Shown: piece after piece, positions 9,323-16,742 of the stretch
Numbering within the stretch: the stretch's first letter is position 1
Layout: each line of letters starts with the position of its first letter
Source: JAKAXS01 sp041940525
GTDB lineage: Bacteria; Pseudomonadota; Alphaproteobacteria; Rhizobiales; Hyphomicrobiaceae
Direction of reading: 5' to 3'
NCBI GenBank assembly: GCA_041940525.1
Contig: JBGTSB010000009.1
Span: 5,891-69,890, forward strand
Length of the DNA: 64,000 nucleotides
Notes under the pieces: generated by a model
Told to the model about the DNA's origin: nothing
Databases searched by the model: none
Seen by the model: the letters and a program-made list of their open reading frames with translations, nothing else
Made by a program: the position numbers and the translations under genes

Positions 9323-10591
9323 TTAAGCTACGCGCCGCATTATGATCGATGCGTTGGTTCCTCCGAACCCAAACGAATTCGATAGTACGGTATCTACCTG
9401 TTTCTGTTTGGCTTTGTGCGGAACAAGGTCAATGGCCGTTGTAACGGACGGGTTGTCCAGGTTCAGAGTCGGCGGAACGGTGTTATCGCGCATGGCCAGA
9501 ATGGAGAAAACAGCCTCGACGGCGCCGGCGGCACCCAGCAGGTGCCCCACCGCGGACTTGGTGGACGACATCGCGACTTTGGCCGCCGCATTTCCGAATA
9601 AGCGCTCAACCGCGCCGAGTTCGATTTCGTCGCCCATGGGTGTGGACGTGCCGTGAGCGTTGACATAGTCGATGTCGCTCACGTCGATCCCAGCGCGTTT
9701 CAGCGCGGCTTTCATGCAGCGGAAGGCGCCGTCTCCGGTCTCTTCCGGAGCTGTGATGTGATAGGCGTCGCCAGACAGGCCGTAACCGATAATTTCGCAG
9801 TAGATCTTGGCGCCACGGGCCTTCGCGTGCTCGTAGTCTTCCAGGATCACGATGCCGGCGCCCTCGCCCATGACGAAGCCGTCGCGATCCTTGTCGTAGG
9901 GCCGCGAGGCTTTTCCAGGATCATCGTTGAAGCCGGTCGACAAGGCGCGGCAAGCCGCGAAGCCAGCAACCGCAATACGGCAGATTGGGCTTTCCGCCCC
10001 ACCTGCGACCATGACATCTGCATCGCCCAAAGCGATGAGTCGCGCGGCATCACCGATGGCGTGCGTGCCGGTGGAGCAGGCGGTGACCACGGCGTGGTTC
10101 GGCCCTTTGAAGTTGTGACGAATAGAAACTTGGCCTGACGCCAAGTTAATCAGGCGGCCGGGAATGAAGAAAGGCGACACGCGGCGCGGGCCTTTGTCCT
10201 TGAGCAGGATGGAGGTATCGGCAATGCCGGACAGGCCGCCGATGCCAGAGCCGATGAGCACGCCCGTGCGTTCTTGCTGATCCGTTGTTTCGGCCTTGTA
10301 ACCGGAATCTTCGAGCGCTTGATCGGCCGCTGCCAGCGCGTAAACAATGAAGTCATCAACTTTGCGCTGTTCTTTCGGCTCCATCCAATCGTCGGCGTTG
10401 AACTTGCCGTCGGCCGTGTCGCCGCGTGGGATAAAGCAGGCGATCTGGGCAGTCAGGTCATCAACCTGGAACTCTGTGATGCGCCGGGCGCCATTCTGTC
10501 CTGCTAGAAGATTTGACCATGAAGCCTCGACCCCGCAGCCCACTGGGCTAACGAGCCCAAGGCCGGTGACTACCACGCGCCGCAGCTCCAT
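9323..10591 (-). CDS. fabF: Beta-ketoacyl-ACP synthase II FabF
   Basis: Condenses malonyl-ACP with acyl-ACP in fatty-acid elongation, including the temperature-sensitive C16:1 to C18:1 step. The 422-residue protein has the catalytic Cys172 in VTACSTGTH and catalytic histidines His313 (NAHGTSTPMGD) and His350 (KSAVGHLLGAAG). C-terminal FGFGGTNASI is intact. It follows acpP by 139 bases and precedes mltG by about 150 bases, completing a fabD-fabG-acpP-fabF cluster. Confidence 0.97.
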   Translation of the reverse strand: MELRRVVVTGLGLVSPVGCGVEASWSNLLAGQNGARRITEFQVDDLTAQIACFIPRGDTADGKFNADDWMEPKEQRKVDDFIVYALAAADQALEDSGYKAETTDQQERTGVLIGSGIGGLSGIADTSILLKDKGPRRVSPFFIPGRLINLASGQVSIRHNFKGPNHAVVTACSTGTHAIGDAARLIALGDADVMVAGGAESPICRIAVAGFAACRALSTGFNDDPGKASRPYDKDRDGFVMGEGAGIVILEDYEHAKARGAKIYCEIIGYGLSGDAYHITAPEETGDGAFRCMKAALKRAGIDVSDIDYVNAHGTSTPMGDEIELGAVERLFGNAAAKVAMSSTKSAVGHLLGAAGAVEAVFSILAMRDNTVPPTLNLDNPSVTTAIDLVPHKAKQKQVDTVLSNSFGFGGTNASIIMRRVA

Positions 10592-10730
10592 CCCCGATTC
10601 CTTGCTCTTGTTTTGGTGACCGGGCCGCTAGGCTATCGTGCATCGCGGTGGTCACAAGTAGGCCAAACGGCGCCGTGCCCTGCCCGGGAACGACGCCGCT
10701 TAAACGTTCAAACGGTCTCGTCAGCGGCGC

Positions 10731-10979
10731 TTAGGCTGCGCTGGTAGACGCGTTCTTTTCTAGAAACTTGACGGCGTCGCCGACTGTAAGGATGTGCTCG
10801 GCGGCATCATCCGGGATTTCACAGCCGAACTCTTCCTCAAAGGCCATGACCAGCTCGACCGTGTCCAAGCTGTCGGCGCCGAGATCGTCGATAAAGCTGG
10901 CGTTCTCAGTGACCTTTTCACCTTCTACGCCCAGGTGTTCGACGACTATCTTTTTTACGCGCTCAGCGACGTCGCTCAT
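10731..10979 (-). CDS. acpP: Acyl carrier protein
   Basis: Carries growing acyl chains on 4'-phosphopantetheine. The 82-residue acidic protein has the modification motif DDLGADSLDTVEL with Ser37 as attachment site, and helix III FGCEIPDDAAEHILTVGDAV. A good ribosome site (GAGGA) lies about seven bases before the ATG. A 251-base gap separates it from fabG upstream, which suggests a promoter of its own, as expected for an abundant protein; I could not assign boxes with confidence. Confidence 0.97.
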   Translation of the reverse strand: MSDVAERVKKIVVEHLGVEGEKVTENASFIDDLGADSLDTVELVMAFEEEFGCEIPDDAAEHILTVGDAVKFLEKNASTSAA

Positions 10980-11230
10980 CGTTAGTTCCTCGTGTCTCTT
11001 GTCTCAGGTTTAAATCAGTTCGGTTCTTCTTTCGCGAGCACATCGCGGCCTTCGCCTTCAGCGACGTGCTGGCTAGGCTGCTACCCCTGAATGAGATCCC
11101 GTACTGGTCACAAGACCGTTAGGATGTTTCGCGGAGGTGCGCAGCAAAAATCGAGGCTCGTTACCACACTTCTTCGAACTTGGCCAAGCCCTAGTCTTAA
11201 CCAAGCGAGAGAGCAAGGCCAGCCAATATC

Positions 11231-11974
11231 TTAGACCATAAGCATTCCGCCGTTGATGTGAAGTGTTTGGCCTGTCACGTAGCCTGCCGCGTCGGACGCC
11301 AGATATAGGGCGCCAGCGGCAATATCTTCTGGATTTCCGAAGCGTTGGGCCGGGATCATCTTAGATATTTCTTCAGTTTGCTTCTCGTTGAGGACATCCG
11401 TCATAGGAGTCTTGATGAAGCCTGGGGCAATACAGTTGGCCGTAATGCCGCGCGACGCGACTTCGCGGGCAACGGACTTGGTCATCCCAATCATTCCGGC
11501 CTTCGAGGCGGCATAATTGCCTTGCCCAGGGTTGCCAATGATGCCGGATACCGACGAGATGTTGATAATTCGTCCGTAGCCAGTCTTGGCGCGCATCATG
11601 GCCCGGGCGGCGGCGCGCATCAGCATGAAGGTCGACGTTAGGTTGACCGCGATCACTTCGTCCCACTGGTCGTCTTTCATGACCATGAAAAGGTTATCCT
11701 TGGTCAGGCCGGCATTGTTGACGAGGATATCGACGTTACCCAGCTTCTTGGATGCGTCATCGATGAGTTTGCCGACGCTTGCCCGGTCGGCGAGATCGCA
11801 GGGTGTCACGTGGACTCGATCGCCGAGGTCAGCCGCGAGCTTTTCCAACTTTTCGACTTGCCGGCCTGAAACGGCGACGGTGGCGCCGGCCTTGTGCAAG
11901 GTGCGGGCGATGGCTTCGCCAATTCCGCCTGTCGCGCCAGTGACAAGGGCGTTGCGCCCATTCAGATCAAACAT
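11231..11974 (-). CDS. fabG: 3-oxoacyl-ACP reductase FabG
   Basis: NADPH-dependent reduction of beta-ketoacyl-ACP in fatty-acid synthesis. Classical short-chain dehydrogenase: cofactor motif TGATGGIGE (12-20), NNAG (86-89), catalytic Ser140, Tyr154 and Lys158 (NYAASKAG), and the terminal GGML. The 247-residue length is typical. It starts 10 bases after the fabD stop, so both are in one transcript. Confidence 0.97.
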   Translation of the reverse strand: MFDLNGRNALVTGATGGIGEAIARTLHKAGATVAVSGRQVEKLEKLAADLGDRVHVTPCDLADRASVGKLIDDASKKLGNVDILVNNAGLTKDNLFMVMKDDQWDEVIAVNLTSTFMLMRAAARAMMRAKTGYGRIINISSVSGIIGNPGQGNYAASKAGMIGMTKSVAREVASRGITANCIAPGFIKTPMTDVLNEKQTEEISKMIPAQRFGNPEDIAAGALYLASDAAGYVTGQTLHINGGMLMV

Positions 11975-11984
11975 CCGTTGTTCC

Positions 11985-12932
11985 TCAAGAGTTCAAAAGA
12001 GCCGCGGCGGCATCAAAGTCGGCAGGTGTGCCGATGCTGGTGGCGTTCAAGGACTTTTCGATACGCTTGACGATGCCAGCCAATACCTTTCCGCAGCCGA
12101 TTTCGTAGATATCGGTTACGCCGTTTGCAGTCATGTACGAGACACTCTCGCGCCAGCGCACAGTGCCAGTTACCTGTTCGACAAGTCGCTTGCGAATGTC
12201 TTCTGGATCAGAAATCGCCTCGGCCAAGACATTGGCCACAACTGGTACTGACGGCGTATTGATCTCAACTTTTGCCAACGCTTCGGCCATGGCATCGGCG
12301 GCCGGCTGCATCAGCGAGCAATGGAATGGTGCGGAAACCGGCAGCGGAACAGCGCGGCGGACGCCTAGCGGCTTGGCCAGTTCGGCGACTTTGTCGAGCG
12401 CGGCCTTCTGGCCCGACAGGACGACCTGTGTCGGCTCGTTGTCGTTGGCGATTTGGCAGACGCCAAATTCCTTGGCTGCGTCGGCTACTTTCTGAGCGGT
12501 ATCTAGACCTGCGCCAAGCAATGCAACCATCGCGCCCTCGCCAACCGGCACGGCTGCCTGCATGGCTTTTCCGCGCAGCTTCAGAAGGCGAGCGGTGTCT
12601 GATAGCGAGAACGCTCCGGCGGCGGCCAGCGCTGAGTATTCGCCTAGGGAGTGCCCGGCAACAAACTGGACCTTGTCTTTGAGGGTAAAGCCCTTCTCCT
12701 GCTCTAGAACGCGCATCACGGCCATTGAGACTGCCATCAGCGCCGGCTGGGCATTTTCCGTCAGCGTCAGGTCCTCTTTCGGGCCTTCCCACATGATTTT
12801 TGATAGGTTCTGATCCAGGGCGCTATCGACTTCTTCAAACACCGCTCGGGCGGCGGGAAAGGTCTCGGCCAGTTCACGGCCCATGCCGACGGCTTGGCTG
12901 CCCTGCCCTGGAAATACAAATGCGTTGGCCAT
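11985..12932 (-). CDS. fabD: Malonyl-CoA:ACP transacylase FabD
   Basis: Transfers malonyl from CoA to ACP, supplying FabF and the other condensing enzymes. The start chosen is ATG 12932 (315 residues, MANAFVFPGQGSQ), because the conserved N-terminus begins there and AGGCGA lies just upstream; the open frame extends 19 codons further without family similarity. Nucleophile Ser95 is in the elbow AGHSLGEYS and the partner His204 is in APFHCSLMQ. It is the first gene of the minus-strand fab cluster, divergent from rpsF. Confidence 0.96.
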   Translation of the reverse strand: MANAFVFPGQGSQAVGMGRELAETFPAARAVFEEVDSALDQNLSKIMWEGPKEDLTLTENAQPALMAVSMAVMRVLEQEKGFTLKDKVQFVAGHSLGEYSALAAAGAFSLSDTARLLKLRGKAMQAAVPVGEGAMVALLGAGLDTAQKVADAAKEFGVCQIANDNEPTQVVLSGQKAALDKVAELAKPLGVRRAVPLPVSAPFHCSLMQPAADAMAEALAKVEINTPSVPVVANVLAEAISDPEDIRKRLVEQVTGTVRWRESVSYMTANGVTDIYEIGCGKVLAGIVKRIEKSLNATSIGTPADFDAAAALLNS

Positions 12933-12961
12933 AGGTTCGCCTGTTGTTTTGGTTGCGGGGC

Positions 12962-12990
12962 AGAAACACGCGGGCGCGGCTTGAGTCAAG
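12962..12990 (-). promoter_or_regulatory. Candidate sigma-70 type promoter for fabD
   Basis: On the minus strand CTTGAC (12985-12990) is followed after 17 bases by GTTTCT (12962-12967), which would start transcription about 20 bases before the fabD ATG. The -35 box matches the alphaproteobacterial housekeeping consensus well; the -10 box is weak, so this is tentative. Confidence 0.35.
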
Positions 12991-13081
12991 GGCTGGGGCA
13001 GCGGCCATGGGCATAAGCGGCGATTGGCCCCTGGACTACAAGTTGTAGGTCGCCTTTCGAGCCTGGAACCGCATCAAAACG

Positions 13082-13110
13082 CTTGCGGGGCAAGAAAATT
13101 CGCGTATAAG
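13082..13110 (+). promoter_or_regulatory. Candidate housekeeping promoter for rpsF operon
   Basis: CTTGCG at 13082-13087 and TATAAG at 13105-13110 with a 17-base spacer match the alphaproteobacterial sigma-70 pattern. Transcription would begin near 13117 and give a 5' leader of almost 200 bases before rpsF. Confidence 0.5.
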
Positions 13111-13314
13111 GCCGCAATCACCCGATCCGGTTGGAAGCTGAACGGGGCCGTTTGCGCGGCAGGACGAATGTCCGTTCCCCAGTGTTTCCGCTCTTTGGAT
13201 GCCTGTGTGGGCCTTTCCTGGGTCCATAAAGGGGCTATGCGCCGGATTGGAAGGTGAGCTGCTGGGGCCGTTTCGTGCTGCTCTAGCGGACAACATGAAC
13301 AGAAGGGCCAAAAC

Positions 13315-13779
13315 ATGCCGCTTTACGAGCATGTCTTCCTGGCACGCCAGGACGTTTCCAACCAGCAGGTGGAAGCGATGACGAAAGAATTCACCGACAT
13401 CATCACCGAAGGCGGTGGTTCGGTTAGCAAGTCTGAATATTGGGGCCTGAAGAGCCTCGCCTACAAAATCAAGAAGAGCCGCAAAGCGCACTATTCGCTG
13501 CTCAACATCGACGCTCCGCCGCCAGCGGTTGCCGAGATGGAGCGCCGCATGAGCCTGTCGACGGACGTTATTCGCTTTATGACCATCAAGGTTTCCGAAC
13601 ACGAAACCGAACAGAGCGTGATGATGCGCAAGAGCGACCGCGATGATCGCGGCGGCCGTGGTGGCCATCGTGGCGGACCACGTGGTGGCGGCGGCGGTGG
13701 CGGATCGACATTCCGCTCGCGCTCGGGCCCGCCCCCTCGTGGTGGACGTGACGGCAACTTCGGCTCGGAGGACGCATAA
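13315..13779 (+). CDS. rpsF: 30S ribosomal protein S6
   Basis: S6 binds the central domain of 16S rRNA as a heterodimer with S18, the product of the next gene. The first ~100 residues are the S6 ferredoxin-like fold (YEHVFLARQDVS, YWGLKSLAYKIKK, RFMTIKV). The end, from about residue 108, is a low-complexity tail rich in Gly and Arg (DDRGGRGGHRGGPRGG and a run of seven Gly), longer than in enteric S6. Two bases separate its stop from the rpsR ATG. A ribosome site AGAAGGG precedes the start. Confidence 0.96.
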   Translation: MPLYEHVFLARQDVSNQQVEAMTKEFTDIITEGGGSVSKSEYWGLKSLAYKIKKSRKAHYSLLNIDAPPPAVAEMERRMSLSTDVIRFMTIKVSEHETEQSVMMRKSDRDDRGGRGGHRGGPRGGGGGGGSTFRSRSGPPPRGGRDGNFGSEDA

Positions 13780-13781
13780 TC

Positions 13782-14030
13782 ATGGCTGCCATCTCACAAA
13801 TGCCTGCGCGCCGGCCGTTCCAGCGCCGCCGCAAGACCTGCCCGTTCTCCGGCGATCAGGCTCCGAAGATTGACTACAAGGACGTTCGCACGCTCGGCCG
13901 TTACGTTTCCGAGCGCGGTAAGATCGTTCCGTCGCGCATCACGGCTGTTTCGGCCAAGAAGCAGCGCGAACTTGCCCGTGCGATCAAGCGCGCGCGGTTC
14001 TTGGGTCTTCTGCCCTACGTCTTGAAGTAA
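13782..14030 (+). CDS. rpsR: 30S ribosomal protein S18
   Basis: Small subunit protein S18, partner of S6. The 82 residues show the family core: RRKTCPFSGDQAPKIDYKD, the GRYVSERGKIVPSRIT segment and the basic helix KKQRELARAIKRARFLGLLPY. It is placed two bases after rpsF and precedes a DUF2232 membrane protein and rplI. Confidence 0.97.
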   Translation: MAAISQMPARRPFQRRRKTCPFSGDQAPKIDYKDVRTLGRYVSERGKIVPSRITAVSAKKQRELARAIKRARFLGLLPYVLK

Positions 14031-14153
14031 TTGGTGGCCGGGGCCGGGCTTTGGCTTGGGCCCCGGACATTGCTAGATCAGTTCAATTGAATGGTTGGGA
14101 CGGGACGCATCGTCGTCTGGCTGCCCTAACCGCGGTAACGCGGGACAGCTCAC

Positions 14154-15113
14154 ATGTTGCGAAACGCATACCTCATCGCTGCCGGCGCCGGATTCGTGTC
14201 CGCGCTCGCCTTCATTTCGGCGATGGTTGGGTCGGCATTTACCAGCTCTGTGTTGTTCGTGATCGCCGCCTTGCCAATTTACGTGGCAGGCGTTGGCTGG
14301 TCGTGGGCAGCCGCCCTGCTCGCAACCTCGATTGGATCTCTGCTGCTAGCCTTGGTTGGGGCCAAGGGTGCGGCCATGATTTTTGCGGGCGTGGTCGGCA
14401 TGCCCGCTGTTCTCCTCACACAGCTGGCCGAGCAGCGGCGAACGATTAGCGATGGCCAGGGAACGACTGCCGTGTTCTGGGCGCCACCTGGCTTGCTCGT
14501 GATTCTGGCGGCTGCGCTCTCTAGCATCATCTCCGTCTCGATCGTTTCGTTGATGCATGGGGAGATGCCTCGGCTGCGCAGCGAAATTGAATCGTTTGTT
14601 AAAGCAACGCCGCAGATGTCTGGCCAGAACCAGCCCACGGCCGAACAAATTACACAGATTGTCGACATGGTCGTTCTCGTGTTGCCTGCCGCTTTCGCTA
14701 TCGTGCCGATGATCGCTGCGGTGTTCAATTTGTGGGTGGCTGGACGGATCGTGCGGGCCGCCGGAAATTTGAGGCGGCCGTGGCCAGATCTGGCCGCAAT
14801 GACTTTTCCGCGCGGTACGCCTTTGGTGCTTGCTGCGGCTGGGCTTTTTAGCTCGATGCTCTCGGGGATGGGAGGCATCGCGGCTGTCGCCGTATTTGGT
14901 GCGTTTTTCGTCGCCTACCTGCTGTTGGGGCTCGCGGTCATTCATTACCTCACGCGCGGAAAGGCCTGGCGGCCGTTTGCGCTTTGGGCCGTCTATATCG
15001 GCCTTCTTCTCATCAATGTTTGGGTTGCCTTGCCGATCATTCTGCTTGGCCTGGCGGACTCAATCTTTTCGCTTCGAAGCCGGTCGTCCGGCTTCTCTGG
15101 ACCTTCAACCTGA
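14154..15113 (+). CDS. DUF2232 family polytopic membrane protein
   Basis: A 319-residue integral membrane protein with about eight hydrophobic helices (for example AGFVSALAFISAMVGSAF, VLFVIAALPIYVAGV, VVLVLPAAFAIVPMIAAVF, AVFGAFFVAYLLLGLAV, FALWAVYIGLLLINVWVALP). It matches by pattern and position the DUF2232 proteins found between rpsR and rplI in many Hyphomicrobiales. The family resembles energy-coupling or YybS-type membrane proteins; its function is not established. ATG at 14154 follows GCGGGACAG. It lies 34 bases before rplI, so it is in the ribosomal protein transcript. Confidence 0.85.
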   Translation: MLRNAYLIAAGAGFVSALAFISAMVGSAFTSSVLFVIAALPIYVAGVGWSWAAALLATSIGSLLLALVGAKGAAMIFAGVVGMPAVLLTQLAEQRRTISDGQGTTAVFWAPPGLLVILAAALSSIISVSIVSLMHGEMPRLRSEIESFVKATPQMSGQNQPTAEQITQIVDMVVLVLPAAFAIVPMIAAVFNLWVAGRIVRAAGNLRRPWPDLAAMTFPRGTPLVLAAAGLFSSMLSGMGGIAAVAVFGAFFVAYLLLGLAVIHYLTRGKAWRPFALWAVYIGLLLINVWVALPIILLGLADSIFSLRSRSSGFSGPST

Positions 15114-15147
15114 TACACACAGACTTACGATTTGAAAGGAACATCTC

Positions 15148-15756
15148 ATGCAGGTCATTCTACTCCAGCGCATCGGCCGGTTGGGCCAAATGGGTGATAT
15201 CGTCACCGTGAAAGATGGCTATGCACGCAACTATCTGTTGCCGCAGAAGATGGCGTTGCGCGCCACTGAAGCCAACAAGCAGCACTTTGAAAGCCAGCGC
15301 GCCCAGCTTGAGGCCGACAACCTGGCCCAGAAGAGCGAAGCCGACGCAGTTGCGGGCAAGCTGGAGAACCAATCGTTCGTCGCTATCCGCACCGCTGGCG
15401 ATACCGGTCAGCTCTACGGTTCTGTGTCGACGCGTGACATCGCCGAGATCGTCACGGCCGGCGGCTTCACGATCAGCCGCACGCAGGTCATCTTGGACCG
15501 TCCGATCAAGGCGCTGGGCTTGCACGAAACCAAGATCATCTTGCATCCGGAAGTTATCGTTCCGATCGTCTTGAACGTTGCACGCTCCGAGGATGAAGCT
15601 GAACGTCAGGCCAAGGGTGAAGACGTGACCATGGTTCGTGACGAAGAGATCGAGCTTGAAACGTTTGACCCGGATGCTGAAGACGCAGATACCGCACCGG
15701 AAGGGGACGCCGGTGACGAGGCGCCTGCCGAAGAAGAGAAGCCAGAAGGCGCGTAA
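15148..15756 (+). CDS. rplI: 50S ribosomal protein L9
   Basis: Large subunit protein binding 23S rRNA near the L1 stalk. The N-terminal rRNA-binding domain has VILLQRIGRLGQMGDIVTVKDGYARNYL in two halves of the usual signature (residues 2-29), followed by the long connecting helix and the C-terminal domain ending near residue 148. A strongly acidic tail of about 50 residues (from EDEAERQ, ending APAEEEKPEGA) extends it to 202 residues, as is usual in alphaproteobacteria. The start has AAAGGAA ten bases upstream. A strong terminator follows at 15784. Confidence 0.97.
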   Translation: MQVILLQRIGRLGQMGDIVTVKDGYARNYLLPQKMALRATEANKQHFESQRAQLEADNLAQKSEADAVAGKLENQSFVAIRTAGDTGQLYGSVSTRDIAEIVTAGGFTISRTQVILDRPIKALGLHETKIILHPEVIVPIVLNVARSEDEAERQAKGEDVTMVRDEEIELETFDPDAEDADTAPEGDAGDEAPAEEEKPEGA

Positions 15757-15783
15757 GCACTCGTTTGCGCTACGCCTTTGTTG

Positions 15784-15812
15784 ACGGCCGGAGCCTTGTC
15801 TCCGGCCGTTTT
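15784..15812 (+). terminator. Rho-independent terminator after rplI
   Basis: Perfect 10-bp stem ACGGCCGGAG / CTCCGGCCGT with a six-base loop (15784-15809), followed by TTTT. It ends the rpsF-rpsR-DUF2232-rplI operon. Confidence 0.85.
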
Positions 15813-15817
15813 GCGTT

Positions 15818-16120
15818 TCACACCATGCGGCCAGTATCGAGAAGAGTGTAGGTCAGCTTGCGCTCGGTTTTCACCCAAGGCTCAATCCGGCTGGCAAAGT
15901 GCAGATGGGCTTCCTGTTCAAAGTGCGCGGTGAACGCTTCCTCGCTGTCGAAGACTTGGTAGATCAGGAATGCGTTTGGTTCCAAGGGATCGTGCGCGAC
16001 GTCGAAGCGTTCGCAACCAGGATCGTTTGCTCGAACGCTGGCCGCATGCGCTGTCAACGCGCCACGCAACTTCTCTGAGCAATCACCCTTCGCTTCCAAG
16101 AACAAGACCACTACGTACAT
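15818..16120 (-). CDS. Antibiotic biosynthesis monooxygenase (ABM) family protein, YgiN-like
   Basis: A 100-residue protein of the dimeric alpha/beta ABM fold, related to putative quinol monooxygenases. Typical features are the N-terminal strand MYVVVLFLEAKGD, a helix with KLRGALTAHAASVRANDPGC, and DVAHDPLEPNAFLIYQVFDSEEAFTAHF, followed by a short terminal strand. Members act on small aromatics or quinols without a cofactor, but the substrate here is unknown. It stands alone, tail to tail with rplI and divergent from the gene at 16235. Confidence 0.8.
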   Translation of the reverse strand: MYVVVLFLEAKGDCSEKLRGALTAHAASVRANDPGCERFDVAHDPLEPNAFLIYQVFDSEEAFTAHFEQEAHLHFASRIEPWVKTERKLTYTLLDTGRMV

Positions 16121-16234
16121 GCACTGTCTCCGCGGTTTTGCGCTAATTCCGCACTGTTAACGAAGCGTTAAGGGCCCTATCGCAGGATTCAACCACTCAC
16201 ACCTTATTCGTTTTCAAATCAAAGCAGTGGCGCC

Positions 16235-16729
16235 GTGGAAGATTTAGGGCATGCAACGCTCACATCGTCGTTGAATTCGGTCACAAACGATACTGGACGT
16301 GTCGCCTTCTGCGGTCCTTATGTCCTCTCCGCTATCACGGGTTTTCCCATCAGCAAAGTGGAAGCAGCGATCAATGCCTATCGCGCGCTCCCGGAAGACT
16401 TGCGATTCCAGGTCAAAGGTACTTATGCCGATGAAGTGGAAGGTGCGCTCGCTGTTTACGGCTATACCATGACGTTGAATGAAAGTTTCATGGAGCGGGA
16501 GCGCAAGAAGCGTCCCACTGTTTGGACCTGGATGCAAAAGCCCCGTAGCGCCTGGACGCATTACATTCTAGCGATTCACAAGGGCAAGGAAGGCCATTGG
16601 ATTTTGATCAAGGGTGTCAAAATGTGCGACACCTTCACCGAAGGCAAATGGACCTTCGTGTGTGACGGTCCGCATCGCGGCGCGCGGATCATGGAAGTCT
16701 TCGAAGTTCGCCGTTCTCTCGACGCTTAG
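16235..16729 (+). CDS. Uncharacterised protein with papain-like cysteine peptidase pattern
   Basis: I do not recognise a named family. The 164-residue protein has the arrangement FCGPYVLSAITG (Cys26 at the start of a helix), then GHWILIKGVKMCDTF near the end, giving His121 and Asp132 in the spacing seen in C39-like and other papain-fold proteins. A possible oxyanion residue lies before Cys26 but is not certain. There is no signal peptide or membrane segment, so it is probably cytoplasmic. Start is a GTG at 16235 with no strong ribosome site, the main uncertainty. It is convergent with the monooxygenase gene 13 bases away and has no partner in an operon. It could equally be a non-catalytic member of the fold. 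Confidence 0.6.
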   Translation: MEDLGHATLTSSLNSVTNDTGRVAFCGPYVLSAITGFPISKVEAAINAYRALPEDLRFQVKGTYADEVEGALAVYGYTMTLNESFMERERKKRPTVWTWMQKPRSAWTHYILAIHKGKEGHWILIKGVKMCDTFTEGKWTFVCDGPHRGARIMEVFEVRRSLDA

Positions 16730-16742
16730 TCTCTGGTTGTTG

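Larger units (their letters stand above)
12933..13314. other. Divergent intergenic region fabD / rpsF (382 bases)
   Basis: No convincing gene is present; short frames here have no ribosome site or family similarity. It holds the candidate fabD promoter at its left end, a good candidate rpsF promoter at 13082-13110, and about 200 bases of probable rpsF leader RNA, ending with the ribosome site AGAAGGG just before ATG 13315. Confidence 0.6.

Noticed and set aside
10687..10709. GGAAC followed by CGTT near acpP as EcfG promoter
   Set aside because: Spacer is 13 bases, too short, and it points away from the neighbouring genes.
14038..14066. Hairpin CCGGGGCC / GGCCCCGG after rpsR
   Set aside because: No T run follows and the operon evidently continues to rplI, so not called as a terminator.
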